From Malania oleifera (lineage: Eukaryota > Streptophyta > Magnoliopsida > Santalales > Ximeniaceae), in the NCBI RefSeq assembly GCF_029873635.1, contig NC_080425.1:41847890-41911889 (forward strand): a stretch of DNA of 64,000 nt, read 5' to 3'. The notes beneath the pieces are model-generated. The model saw only the letters and a program-made list of their open reading frames with translations. It did no database searches and had not been told where the DNA came from. Below, one piece after another: positions 23,062 to 34,438 of this stretch (the stretch's first letter is position 1; each line of letters starts with the position of its first letter). A program made the translations under genes and the position numbers.

Positions 23062-24140
23062 TGTAATGATCTGGAAAAATTTAATGATTAAGTAATTAGG
23101 AAAATGATAGATGGAATAGATAAATAAGGAATAAAGGGGGGAAAGGGAAAATTTTGGAAAAAGGGAACAAAAGACCTCGTCGACGAGTTTCATGTCCTTG
23201 TCGATGAGTTTTGTACTAAAGATCGTCGACGAAGTTCAGTTCCTCGTCAACGAGAAGATTCCGAATGAGCAAATTTCATATTTTAAGACTCATTGACGAA
23301 TGAATCTCCTCATGGACGAGGTTCCTTCTGTGACTCGTCGACAAGGCCACATGGCAAAATCGAGTATAAAAGGGTTTTGGAAAACTTCTTGGCGAAGAAA
23401 TCATATTTTTCAATGAATTTCTCTCTCTAAGACGTCCCGCTGCCTTCTCTCTAACTTTCTAGCCCAAATTCAACCCGAATCAACGATTGGAGACCATTAC
23501 GGTGTTCTAGGGAAGATTCTCTACACATCTAACGGAATAATTTTCTAAATTGGGCTTTTTAGGAAACGCTCCTAGGTTGAGGTAAGGGTTAAGATTCTCA
23601 ATTTTGGGTTTTTAAAGGTTTATTTGAGGTTTATAGGCTGAGAAAATGCAGAAATAGTAGGTTATTTGAGGTTTTTTTTTTTTAATTAAATTAGGGTTTT
23701 TGAAACAGGGTTCGAGTGAGCGTCATAGGCATCTTTTGGGGATTTTTTGCTAGCGTAGTTCAAGAAAGTAGGTAAGGGGGAATATATATATTAAACCAGA
23801 TTTTTATGAATTAATTGGAATATGAAATATGTTATGAATATACATGTAAATGTTTTTGTATGGATTAAAAATACCAACCATTTAAATTATGATTTCTGAG
23901 CCTAAGACTGTTTTATTAGATATGTATTTGTAAAAATGGACTGATGAAAGTGAAAGATTTTTCAGAATAATTACGTAAGAAATTAAAGGTATAATTTCAG
24001 TATCAGAATAATAAATGAGGGTTGGCTTATTTTACAAAACATATTTGAAATATACTGCTAAATTGTGTGGCATGAATAAAATGGAAATTATGTGATGAAT
24101 TATAATATGTAGAAATTAAAATTTTGTGACCAAATTGGGT
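23062..24140 (+). repeat. gypsy LTR (or LTR part) cutting off copia-3
   Basis: Begins TGTAATGATCTGGAAAAA at the break in copia-3 integrase, a typical start for plant chromovirus-type LTRs. A dyad zone at 23175-23345 repeats the core CTCGTCGACGAG. That motif, in a similar position, is shared with the LTRs at 32443 and 39152, though the rest is diverged. Sequence beyond about 23790 is AT-rich and could still be LTR; I see no clear end, no internal gypsy genes and no copia-3 continuation to the right. Confidence 0.65.
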
Positions 24141-24143
24141 AAA

Positions 24144-24438
24144 GGGGTCCTTTGGACAATTATAGAAAAAGTATTTTTTTCTAGAAAAGTACTTATCTAA
24201 ATGTAAGTTGGGATTGTTTATTTTAAGAAAATTTTTAAATAAGTAGTTTTTAGAGAAATAATTTTCTAGAAAATAGTTGTACTCCTAAAAAAAAAAAAAA
24301 TTGTTTGGAAAAGCACTAATTGAAATAAGTACTTATTTAAGTGTAAACTAAACACTACTTATTAATACAATTACTTATAAAAAGTACTTTTCTGAAGAAA
24401 AAAAACACTTATTTTTTTAAGACATTCCAAACAGGGCT
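24144..24438. mobile_element. probable hAT-like MITE
   Basis: A non-coding stretch of about 295 bases begins GGGGTCCTTTGGAC and ends GTCC-like TTCCAAACAGGGCT, imperfect inverted ends (GGG..CC(T)TTTGGA against the reverse of TCCAAACAGGG). Inside are paired AAAGTACTT / AAGTACTTTT words that would fold back. This layout is common in plant hAT-derived miniature elements. No clean eight-base target duplication is visible. Confidence 0.5.
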
Positions 24439-25145
24439 AAGTGATAAGTCCAATAACCATTCTTGTAATTAACAATTGAAACAAAGGCTAAGTGTCTTCT
24501 CACATGGGATATTTGAAGGGCTGTTACTTTCTTTGTCTCGATTGAATTGATCTTCTTAAAGGAAAATGATGAAATGATATTGATTTGGAAGATTGAATAA
24601 TAAAATTAATAGTGAAATTTAGCTTATGTCCTTGAAATTTGAAAGACGTTAGTTCTTTTACTTTTTGACTAATAATTTGTTTTATATCTGAAACAAAAAT
24701 TTAAAGTTATTTTACATTCCCAACAATGGAAAAATATCAGTGATCGAATATTTCATTCATTTTTCTGTCAAACAAGGTAATTTTGCTATTGTGATTTTTG
24801 AAACAAACATAATATGTATGTAATAATATTTCTAAAATAACCCGATTAACCCCCAAACCCAAACTTCTATTTGGAAAACGCAGGCTATTGTTGATATAAA
24901 AAACAGTTAAACAATTTATTATCTTTAAGAATTATGATGAGTAAATTATAGAAGAGTTAAACCAATAATAGTGTCTAATAAGAATTATTGGTTTGTTTCT
25001 TATCTCAAAGTTTAAAATTGAGACTGGAAATGGATTGGAATGACCTAAGCAGAAACTTCTAGTATTAGTTTTAAAGGGACAGCATTAATAAGAATGTTGA
25101 TTGAATTCAGGCTTACGCTAATATAACATCCCTACTAGCCAATAC
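24439..25145. other. AT-rich spacer, nothing recognised
   Basis: About 700 bases with no supported ORF, no LTR landmarks and no repeats beyond short A/T runs. Confidence 0.6.
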
Positions 25146-25237
25146 AATCATTGATCTTGCTTACCTATGTCACAATCATCGATCTTGCTTACCTATGCCA
25201 CAATCATTGATCTTGCTTACCTATGTCACAATCATGG
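25146..25237. repeat. 28-bp tandem repeat, 3.2 copies
   Basis: The unit AATCATTGATCTTGC plus TTACCTATGTCAC is repeated three times with two substitutions, then a partial fourth copy. The ORF that starts inside it has no other support. Confidence 0.9.
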
Positions 25238-26235
25238 ACCTTCAATCATCTATTTTCTTGCATACATTGCCATTGTGACAAAGGATCCACCTCTTCAATT
25301 GGAGCTATCCCTAGCTTCTCATGACTATATTTATTCCTTTAATTTTACTTGTTTTTACGTGCCAAGATCGGTGTCAATATTTTTTATTTTTTAATATAGT
25401 AAACTAGGGCTGGCTCTTCATTAAGGCCATTGAGGTGCTTGCCTAGGGCCCCAAAAATTTTGGAGCCCTCAAATTTTTTTTTAATATAATAATGTTAACA
25501 TTATTTATATCTACTAGCTACTGTATCAATACTCAGTACTGCACACAATAAAGTATATGCGCCGATATGTATATATAGATTATAGACCTGCGCATGGTCT
25601 CTCTCTCTCTCTCTCTCGGGATTTAATTTAACTGTTCATTTCTCAATTCATTACCCCATCCCCATGCATGTATTCACCATTCTCCATCTCTGTTAGTTTC
25701 ATGGAATTCACGTATTTGGTGGGTGGAGTACACAGACAATGCAGTTAAAATTACTTAATGTACCTAAAAAAATTAATTTTAAATAAAAACAAAAAAAAAA
25801 AAACAAAATATTAAGGATCCTTAATTAAATCATTCGCCTAGGATCTCATATTGGGAAGAGATGCTCCTGAGTAAAACCATCACATGCACACGGCATTTTC
25901 AGAGAATCTCCCAAATTGGAATGCTATATTTGGAATAGGATACCATTTCAATTAGATTCCAGCATTACAAAAGAAATAGGTAGAGTTATACATTCTCATT
26001 GCTGTGCAAGAATATTAAATTTGCAAGAAATTCTAGACGTCCACGTAAAATTCTTAAAAGATGAAGGAAATGTAGGGATAGAGAATTCCCAAGTTCACAT
26101 TCTCAAAAATTCTTAAAGATTCTCTAAACCAGACAGCTAGCTAACATCAGTTTAATGCAATAAATACAACAGTATTTACAAGAATAATACCTTAATCAGT
26201 ACTAAGTCTTCAAAGGAATATTATTTCTTATCTTC
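25238..26235. other. spacer; fragment of a dispersed repeat and CT microsatellite
   Basis: At 25406-25480, GGGCTGGCTCTTCATTAAGG, then CCATTGAGGTGCTTGCC and TAGGGCCCCAAAAATTTTGG, resembles a widespread plant hAT-type repeat end; only one end is recognisable. (CT)n lies at about 25599-25617. The remainder is AT-rich with no supported gene. The 66-residue ORF at 25916 shows no family features. Confidence 0.45.
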
Positions 26236-26693
26236 CTCATGCTGACAGTTCACTGTAACCACACAATTGGTGGCTCTAATGAAGCTGCTTAGAGAGAAGG
26301 CACAGCTTGCTTTGTCAAATCACCATTTGTATATAAATTGACAACATAATTGAACTCATCACTTCCATTCCCAAAGATGGAACACTAGTTTAAAACATTA
26401 GAAAATGATGTTTAAAGAGCGGGAAGCAAGAAACTCTGTACCAGCACACCAGCTTAACCAGCTTAACCAGCACACCAGCTTAAACTCATGCTGACAGTTC
26501 ACTGTAACCACACAATTGGTGGCTCTAATGAAGCTGCTTAGAGAGAAGGCACAGCTTGCTTTGTCAAATCACCATTTGTATATAAATTGACAACATAATT
26601 GAACTCATCACTTCCATTCCCAAAGATGGAACACTAGTTTAAAACATTAGAAAATGATGTTCAAAGAGCGGGAAGCAAGAAACTCTGTACCAG
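26236..26693. repeat. near-identical tandem duplication, 209-bp units 249 bp apart
   Basis: 26236-26444 and 26485-26693 match over 209 bases with a single visible difference (TGTTTAAAG against TGTTCAAAG). The 40-base spacer is made of the short words CAGCTTAACCAG and CACACCAGCTTAA. The near identity implies a very recent event. It lies downstream of the minus-strand F-box gene, roughly 0.6 to 1 kb beyond its stop. Confidence 0.95.
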
Positions 26694-27272
26694 TGCATTT
26701 CATCATTTCACTGGCTAATCATGTGTTAATATAAAAGTGATAACATTGGATGGCTTATGAGCATTGGTCAATATACAAGCTTGTCTGCTGAGAAGGATCA
26801 ATAAACTCTAGATGGCTGCAAATCCACTTCATTTGAGAGGTGACAAATCAAATACACATTTAATAGTTACTACTTGTGTACGGCCTTCAAAATTGAGCTA
26901 AGTGGTGTAATGCTCTGAAGATAATGCTCTAAAAGGTATTAAACTGTACCAAGAAATGTCTATTTTGCAACGCTAACTGCAGATGTTTTCCCTGTTAACA
27001 GAAGCCTAGCTGCCAGTTGTTTGGTTCAGTTCCCTTCTAAATAACTTCTTTTCTTTTCTTTTCTTTTTTCTTTTTTGAAAACTTCACAAGCTTTCATAAA
27101 GTGAAATAGCAACAACCAAGAGCACTAAAATCAGGAATTATAATAGAAACATCAGAGCATGTTGTAAAACCAATCAGAAAAAAATTATCAAAGTTGATCA
27201 TAATGTCAGCAGTTACGCTTTCATAAATAGGGAATCAGAAAAGAACATTTCTAAAACAAGGTTCCCTATCAG
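26694..27272. other. 3' flank of the F-box gene
   Basis: No ORF supported. A pyrimidine run (TTTTC)n lies at about 27046-27076. The distal part of the F-box transcript (3' UTR) probably lies here. Confidence 0.5.
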
Positions 27273-27279
27273 CTTTATT
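27273..27279 (-). terminator. polyadenylation signal AATAAA overlapping the F-box stop codon
   Basis: On the minus strand GAATAAAGC carries both the stop TAA (27277-27275) and the hexamer AATAAA (27279-27274). A signal this early is probably not the main one; plant 3' UTRs usually run 100-300 bases, so another AT-rich element downstream may serve. Confidence 0.35.
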
Positions 27280-28757
27280 CTATTCGAACAATTTTGCGAT
27301 TCATGTATCTAAACCTGCAAATCTCTTCAAAGAAATCATCCATACTGTTGTGAGTGCTCTTCATTTGGAGAATCTTTATCACCATCTTCTTTAGACTCTT
27401 CCCATACTTCACCAGTGACTCAAGCGTGCTCATCTTCTGTTCAGCGTTTAATGGCGATCTTATCGTGATCACGGCTTCCTCCAAACACGGAATTACAAAA
27501 CTTGAATCCACCTAAAAAAGAGATACCTTAAACACATTAGCACCTGAAATCTAGAAAATCCTCCAGAAAAATTTTTAAAAATATATGTAAAAAAAAAAAA
27601 ATTATGTTATTGCCTACTGACATTTTTCAGGCTGTTCTTCTGGCAAAGAGCAGCAAACATGGCACCATGAATGTCAAACTTCTGAAGCTTAGGATGGTTA
27701 TTAAAGAATTCAACAAAGTCAATCTCTGGGAAAGGCTGGAGGGTATCAAAATCCCCAGTGAATTCCACCTTCATATAGAGATGCTTCACCTCACTTGCCC
27801 ATTCAAGCATTTTTTGAATGGCATCCCAACTCCATTGGATCCCCCTAATTGATAAAAACTCTAGAGATCCAAGATTTCTAAAATCTACCATGAAGACTTT
27901 CCCTATTCACCAAGAGAAAAATACCAGTTAGGGGCAAAACCCAGATTAAACACGGGACTGAAATTAATGTTCTCAAATAAAAAATTTCATAAAAGGATAT
28001 TTTGATAAAAATTACCAGAATTATTGGCAACGGAGAGAATCTTTAAGCAACGGGTCTCATGAACCCTTATCCAACCACAACCTTGCACCTCGAGAAATTC
28101 AAGCTTCGTGGAAGTGAGAGAAAGGAAACAGTTTCCCGGGCCATAAAAATCAAGCTTACAGTGCTCCAGTTTTGGTAACTCAATTGAAATTGATCTCAAC
28201 CCTTCACAACCAAGTAGCAATAGATGGGTCAGATTAGGACATGCTCGAAGTGCATCAGACAGTGCAGGGTCCTCTAATCTCACACCAACTATTTCAAGAT
28301 TTAGAAGTTTGTGAAAGACATCCCACTTGGGCGATTGAGTCATTAGAACACCCCAAAGCTTTAGTGACTCCAGATTCCTTGCAGCTCCAATGCAATCAAT
28401 TTTCGAGGGATTTTCAAACCAGACTTGCTGCTCAGAAAGATTGTCCATGCGGAGCTCAAGATGCCGGAGGGATGGGCCTGCCAGTGCCAGCCAAGAAGCA
28501 AGGCCTGCACCATAGAAAGGACAGTATACAACCAGCTCTTCCAATTGAACAATAGAGGCAATCATATTCCCCACAATATTCTCAGGACTGCCCCGACTGA
28601 AATGGTTGTCAAAAGAATTGCGGGGGAAGTAGAGGCTCTTGATGAAAGGAATGGAATCCTTCCACCGCTTGGACACACAAGTGCACGCTGCCACATCCCG
28701 AGCGCTGCTTATATGAGACAAAATGTATTGGACCAAGGCATCGGGAAGAGAGTCCAT
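27275..28757 (-). CDS. F-box/LRR-repeat protein, three exons, 419 aa, intact
   Basis: Predicted substrate-recognition subunit of an SCF ubiquitin ligase. Exons: 28757-28016, 27902-27622, 27511-27275 (742, 281 and 237 nt, totalling 420 codons with stop). Intron 1 has GT (28015) and AG (27903) at phase 1. Intron 2 has donor GTCAGT (27621) and acceptor TTTTTTAG at phase 0. The F-box is at the very N-terminus: MDSLPDALVQYILSHI, then ARDVAACTCVSKRWK. Leucine-rich repeats follow (NLESLKLWG, NLTHLLLLGCEGL, LEFLEVQGCGW, LGSLEFLSIRGI), and the C-terminus ends FRYMNRKIVRIE. The start was chosen at 28757 because the F-box begins there, although the frame is open 30 codons upstream. From memory it resembles Arabidopsis F-box/LRR protein At1g67190, and the 419-residue length fits. 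No stop or frameshift is seen. The donor of intron 2 is the least certain part. Confidence 0.88.
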
Positions 28758-28760
28758 TCT

Positions 28761-29214
28761 CTGGGGACAATGATCAAATAGGTTATCATCAATTACCCAA
28801 ATTTCCAATAGAAACAAAATTTCTGAGATGGAAACAATTACTTTCATGAATGTATCAAACGAACTAAATGACTAGCCTAAAATTCGTCACCATCAGCAAT
28901 GCAAGAATGCTAACTTCAATGTGCTTTCCTATCTTAATCATTCAATAAACAAGAACTCCGAAACTGTAGTATGAGGAAGCATGTAGTTCATCATATCGTT
29001 CATGCGATATTAATTTGCAAGGATCTCATGGAAAGGTGCTCGTAAATAAGTTGATTCATAACTTCGTATGCAGAAGCTAAAAATCGAAGTGCATTAAAAT
29101 CCATGAGACACAAACATGTGGAAAAGGTGTGTTCCAGGACAATCCCAGATGAGATTAAGAAGCTTTCATTGGGGGGATGTAGATTTATTTATTTATTTTA
29201 TTTTTTTGCATATC

Positions 29215-29255
<41 letters not shown>

Positions 29256-29262
29256 TCGTCAC
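28761..29262 (-). other. probable 5' UTR intron of the F-box gene
   Basis: On the minus strand CTCGCAG|GTGACG at 29263/29262 is a good donor, and ATTGTCCCCAG|AGAATGG at 28761/28760 is a good acceptor three bases before the start codon. The interval would be a 502-base leader intron that includes the GA/CT microsatellite. The open frame upstream of the start codon (28758-28847) would then be intronic, which supports the chosen start. Inferred from splice-site words only. Confidence 0.45.
29216..29250. repeat. (GA)n microsatellite
   Basis: About 17 GA units, CT on the gene strand, in the leader region of the F-box gene. The Glu-Arg repeat in the plus-strand ORF across it is a translation of this microsatellite. 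Confidence 0.95.
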
Positions 29263-29425
29263 CTGCGAGAGTGTCTGAGATTGCAGTTGCGATGAAGAGG
29301 CTGGTGCGGACTGCGGCGGTGATGAATATTGAAGAAGCTGCTCTGCTACTGCGACGAAGATTGAAAGGCAACAAGCTGCTGCGCAGTTGCGATGAGGAAG
29401 CTAAGAAAGCCAAAGAGGCCGAGGG

Positions 29426-29432
29426 ATTTATA
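29426..29432 (-). promoter_or_regulatory. TATA box of the F-box gene
   Basis: On the minus strand CTATAAATCCCTCGGCC supplies TATAAAT at 29432-29426, with GC-richer sequence after it, as expected about 30 bases upstream of a plant transcription start (near 29395-29400). The predicted leader exon 29263 to about 29398 is C/T-rich and has no upstream ATG before the donor that I noted. Confidence 0.5.
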
Positions 29433-29449
29433 GAAATTTGAAAATACGG

Positions 29450-29929
29450 GAAAGGGGGGAAAAGGGTGTTTTGTTATTTTATTTTTATCTTTTACTGTAG
29501 AAGTCTTTGGAGGGTTTTGTCGTTCTTTTCAATTTTTGAACCCAAAATATCAAAATCTCAACGGGCATGAACCCTCCGGTTCCGATGGCCCGCTTCCTTT
29601 CAAAATTTTGAATTTTTGACCGTTTAAACATTACAAGTTCAAATACGTCTTTCAGCCTTCTTCATTTCTAATGTGAAAAATGGTTTCAATAAATAATTTT
29701 TCAATAATTACAAAAGTACCACTTTATTTCCTAAATTTCTAAGATTTTTGTAAGAACTAAACAAATAATAAGAAGAAAATTTTCTATTTTTTCTATATGA
29801 CATTTCACTCGAATTTTTCTATACAAATTTGAATAATTTTAAAATAAAGTGTCAATTTTATAATTATTAGAAACCTAAAAATAAAAAATAAAAAATTTTG
29901 CATAAATGAATTGAGCCTAAAATTTTTAG
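29450..29929. other. upstream spacer with a weak inverted pair
   Basis: No gene supported. AATAATTACAAAAGTACC with ACTTTATTT at 29706-29732 is loosely mirrored by AAATAAAGTGTCAATT with TTATAATTATT at about 29840-29868. This could be a decayed small MITE, but the arms are imperfect and AT-rich. Confidence 0.4.
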
Positions 29930-30368
29930 TTGGAGGTTGTAGGGAATTAGCACGAAATTCCCAAATCCCACGAGAAACAAAATAGAGAAACATACGCCAA
30001 AGAAAAATCAATCACAAGCACAAGACAATATTTACGTGGTCCGACAATTTTGCCTAAGTCCACTAAGTTACAGGGATTTTACTATAATTTGGAAGAAAAT
30101 ACAGAGAGTACGACTATACAATACTTCCCTCTCTCCCTCTCTCAAGAAGTGCGATGGTTGCGAAACCCTAATCACTAAAACAATAATTTTATATTTTGCG
30201 CACAATAATGGGCTACAAAACAGGCCCAAAAAATTTTCCTAAGGGCGTTGCCCCCAAACCCCCACAAGTACGGTCTATCAACCCAAGTCGCAACGCTCAT
30301 GGACTAAGCCTTAGGATAGAAATCTCTCATTAATAGAAATGTCGGGTCATTATCCAGATCAAATGCAA
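29930..30368 (-). repeat. LTR-type fragment (TACGTGGTCC family), probably minus strand
   Basis: Contains ATTTACGTGGTCCGACAATT, then TTGCCTAAGTCCAC and GCGTTGCCCCCAAACCCCCA, phrases I associate with plant LTR sequences. A related phrase (ATACGTGGTCCAGCAATAGC) occurs at about 50404. It abuts the family A' LTR at 30369. Ends are not definable. Confidence 0.45.
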
Positions 30369-30872
30369 TGTTGGAATTGGTGTATTCCCAAGAGGGGAGG
30401 TGAATTGGATATTTAAAATTTTTGTCCTAGGTTAAACTACTCCAACAATAGTATTTCACAACCTAGGGTATTTCTAAGCATATACCAATTGGGCAGATAA
30501 TATGCGGAAATTAAATTATGCGCAACATTCACAATATATCGAATATAACATACACGTGTAGGAATATAAAGTGCTGGAAATTAAAAGTAGACACACGATA
30601 TGTTATTGGGGCTCGGTCAATACTGCCTACGTCCCCTCCTTGGCTTGCAAGTCTAAGGTTTCCACTACAACTCACTTAATGGGTGGAGCGGCACTTATTA
30701 CAATCAGGTCAAATTAAAGCAGGCCTGACCGCAATCTTTACACACTCTCCTTGCGGGACGGAGAAGGCCCTAACAACTGATCCTTATTTGCTAGATCAAA
30801 CCCCTTTAGGCCATGTCTGGAAAACAATCAATGAATATGAAAATTTTCATACAATTTAAGCGCTTCTACACA

Positions 30873-30953
<81 letters not shown>

Positions 30954-32442
30954 TTTACAATACAGTCCAGATAATTATGCACTCACAGATGATAAGTATT
31001 CAATGCTCAAGTGAGATCCAATATGTAAACTCTCCAAAATGTGTGAGTGAATGTATATGTGAGAGTTTCAACCTTTGATTCAAGCTATGATATTCAACAA
31101 ACAATTAATCAAAGAAAGTTAAACACAATCCAATTTTAACATCTCAAAGTTTTTGTAAATGAAAAGCACAATAGATATTTTGGATTGAGTCTTACAAAAC
31201 CAATATCAAAGACTATGTGCAAGCTTTCAAGTCTTGCAATATGAGTGCCAAGACTAAAAAGCAAAAATCAAGATCTTCCCAATTGAATATTTATGAAATG
31301 AAATATCATGGGAAAGATCAAATAAACAAGAACTCTCAAAATGGATTTTCAAAATCGTATGCTTATGTGAGAGTATTTGCCAAAGGAATGATATGTAAGA
31401 GTGTATGCACTAACCACAATCACTTCCCTTTAATCTTGCAATTGATTTGCAATAGATGGGAATAACTAACACTTACTCTCAATTTCAAAAAAGATGTTTA
31501 CAAGAAAGTATGAATGAGAGATTTCAAAATATGAGTTCGGAATGAAAAGAATATGGCAAAAGAGTATGAGAAATTTGAAGGAAATAATATTAATCACTTT
31601 TGCTAATTTAGTTACTAATTAGGTCATATGAAGTGCTATATATACGAACCCTTAAAATTTTGACCGTTGGGGACCTATTTGAAATTTTGCAAAATGTTTA
31701 ATGACCTTTTAACCCCATTTATTCTTAATTACCACAGTTAAAAATATGAAACCCAAGAGTTTCAGTTGACCGAGTTATAGGTTCAGTCGCCCAAACAAAC
31801 ACATACAGAAAAGGTACTTTTGAAGTTTGGGTGCCTAGTGAAACATTCGGTTGGCTGAGTCTAAAGCGATTTCCAAACTGCTCGAAGTTTGATCACCTGG
31901 CTCTAAGTTTGGTCTACTGAACTTCAAGATTTGGTCGCTCGAGGATAAATGAACGTGAGGTTTGGGCGCCCAGGGCAGGTGAAAAATTCTTACATATAGG
32001 TCTAGTCGACTGAGAACACTCTGTTCATTTCAATTCGATCATCTGACCTTTTGTCAATATTTTGAATTTTTCATGTTCGGTCGACTGAGGCATTTTCAAT
32101 GCCAAGGTTTGGTCGCCCAAAGCCTTCTCATTTTTAGAACCTTAAGTCATATTTTAAATCATAAGTTATTTTCCTAAGAGAAGTGCAGGGTCCTAGGGTC
32201 TCTCTGAGGTTTAGGCTTTTTAATTAGACCTAAAAACATGGCATCGGTTGACCGAAGGATGCCCTAAGGTCATTTGATTCCCTATGGTCAATCTACAGTC
32301 ATGTTGAGCATTAAACCCTATCATGCATGCAGATGCATTATTACAGACCATATAAATCATTACAGACCCAAAAGAATAAATGCATTTGAAAATGAAGTAC
32401 AAACAAGTCTTCTTCTTTTTCTTTTCATTTTCCCATTGAATA
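30369..32442 (-). repeat. family A LTR copy, minus strand, main part
   Basis: Read on the minus strand this matches the LTR at 19955-21981, including the ending CCCAATTCACCTCCC-like and TCTTGGGAATACACC, the AATGGGTGGAGCGGCAC zone (30680-30700 against 21690-21710), and the dyad-motif zone at about 31755-32260. The LTR 3' end is at 30369 (TGTTGGAATTGG on the plus strand). At 32442 it is interrupted by a gypsy element after GAATA, and it resumes at 48597. A (CA)n(TA)n microsatellite lies at 30876-30952. Confidence 0.85.
30876..30952. repeat. (CA)n(TA)n compound microsatellite
   Basis: About 28 CA units followed by about 10 TA units inside the minus-strand LTR. The sister LTR at 19955 lacks it, so it expanded after the copies separated. 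Confidence 0.95.
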
Positions 32443-34127
32443 TGTACGAACCTGACCCGTGATATATGGAATAAATGAATAAGAAAAGGGGTAAAACAGT
32501 AAATTGAGCAGGCTTCATCGACGAAGCCAGAGTTTCGTCGATGAAAGCCTTTCTATTGTTCGGTGATGAAATGGAGAGGCTTGTCGACGAGGAGAGGCCG
32601 AGAGATTTTGGGAAATCCAGAAATCTCAGACTCGTCGACGAGGTCACCGCTACATCGACGAACTCCCTCGATTGACTCATTGACGAAGACGCCGCCTTAT
32701 CAACGAGGTTGGCCAAGTCAAAGGTGCTATAAATATCCTTTTAGTTGCTTAGACGCTAAGATATCAATTTTTTTCTCTCTCTCTCTCTAAGAACTCAAAG
32801 CCACACTCACTCTCTCTAGATTTCTTTTTCATTCATCATCAGAATCGATGATCTGACATTACTACAAGGATCAGGGAAGGATTCTCTTTGTGATTTATGG
32901 AACTGACCTTCGTTTTGAGGTCTTTGGGTTTTGTACCAAAAATTGAGGTAGGGCTCGGTTTTCATTTCCATTTTGGTAGATATGTAGAGAATGGAAGTGT
33001 GAGTATTTATTGTACTATGGATTATAGGTTTTGGGAACTCGGTTCACTGCTTAGGAGCCGTAGAGTTTGGGTTAGATTTTCATGGAAATGTAAGGGGTTT
33101 CTGTTTATATCGGTTATTTTTGAAATCATAGGTAGAACTGTGGTTCATGATCCTGTGTATGTTTTGACTAATTATTTGGGAAAATCTAACGGGTGGAAAT
33201 TTTAGGGTTTTCATATTACTGTTTTGGGAAAAGGGGGCATTGGGTAGCATCTCTGGTTTCGTTCGAAAACCGTGGATATATTGTGTTATATATTGTGTTA
33301 TGGAGATGGTCATGCCTTGACTTGTTTTAAGCTGTATTTTTGAAAATCATAATTTTGAGATTACCAAATGAGTGTGGAATGTACTGTTATATGAATATGC
33401 ATAAGTTGTGATTTGATGAAATAAGAAATAGGAACATGTGTTCCGAATTGTTTCAGGTTGTGAAAGAGTGTCCGACTCTATATCTAAGGGTGTGAAATAC
33501 CACCTACTAATGGCAAGAGTGTTTGGTTCTATATCCGAGGGCATGAAATATTGTCTCTTATTGGCTGATCACCGAAGGGTGTAGATCCACCAGTTGTACC
33601 GGTACGATGCCATAGGAGCCTGGGGCTACGCTATGTGCTGGGGATGCCGTGTAATGTGGGTCGACTTCATGCCAAAGGGTGTGATGACACCAAATTACTT
33701 GATCATGTGTGTGTTAAGTACTGTTTCGTGGAAATACTAGAACTGAACTGTGTATATCTTATATGTCATGATAACACTCATATGCCACACACCAATATAA
33801 CCTGATTCTTCCTTAATGAGAGGTGTCTCACTCCTATCATACGTACATGTTTTCAAGTCCTTCGAGTAACCGGAACTAGATTCCTTGTGTTGGGAGTGTG
33901 GTGGTCAGTTTACTGTGTAGAGCACTTGTGTAAGTACTTGGACTGTAATAGGGTTGTCATTTTAGGTATTGTGGGCACCCTGGGTTATGTTTTTTATTAT
34001 GGAGCTTAGACTCTATTTGTATAGACTTTGGTATGATACTATGTATGTGTACAATGAACTTTTCCTATGTGTATATGTCATGTGTGTGAATGGTATAGGG
34101 TGTACGGGAACCCCACGGGATCGGACC
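32443..34127 (+). repeat. 5' LTR of gypsy-2, lacking its last 98 bp
   Basis: Matches the 3' LTR from TGTACGAACC through GGGATCGGACC at 34127. It then diverges, whereas the 3' LTR continues 98 bases more (48494-48591) to GGGGCGTGACA. Dyad motifs built on TCGTCGACGA lie at 32517-32710. A CT run (about 32776-32788) is much shorter than in the 3' LTR. The end of the LTR and the primer site appear to be deleted. Confidence 0.88.
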
Positions 34128-34438
34128 AGGTTGCTAGGTCTTGTAGAGTTGGTTAGGTGTAGCTATGTGTACATCATACCAGAGTATAGAATGTAAGAAA
34201 TGGGTAGAGTAGGTCGAGGGTTGTTTTGTTGCTAAACAGGGACTCGTTGGTGGTGTTCTGTGTTTTCATAGGAATGACGAGTTTAGTAAAATCATGGTAA
34301 ACCATTGATGGTTTTGCGTCGATGTGATAGGACAGATCTGGACCCATAAGATTAGTAGTTAACATGGTTAGATGTCAATGATTGTGTAAATTGTACATGA
34401 CATAGAAATTATAATCGATTTCTATTCTATTTTTCAGA
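34128..34438 (+). other. gypsy-2 leader without a recognisable primer site
   Basis: Between the truncated 5' LTR and gag there is no TGGTATCAGAG-like primer site. The last bases, TATTTTTCAG before ATG, look like a 3' splice site. That may be coincidence. Confidence 0.6.

Noticed and set aside
22909..23193. Minus-strand 94-residue ORF over the copia-3/gypsy junction
   Set aside because: It spans the boundary of two elements, so it cannot be an original gene. Antisense to integrase.
28758..28847. Longer N-terminus for the F-box protein (30 extra codons)
   Set aside because: The F-box starts at 28757, and a good 3' splice site lies three bases before that ATG, so the upstream codons are probably intron.
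29103..29441. Plus-strand 112-residue ORF with a Glu-Arg repeat near the F-box promoter
   Set aside because: It reads through a GA microsatellite and overlaps the predicted minus-strand leader and promoter. No family features.
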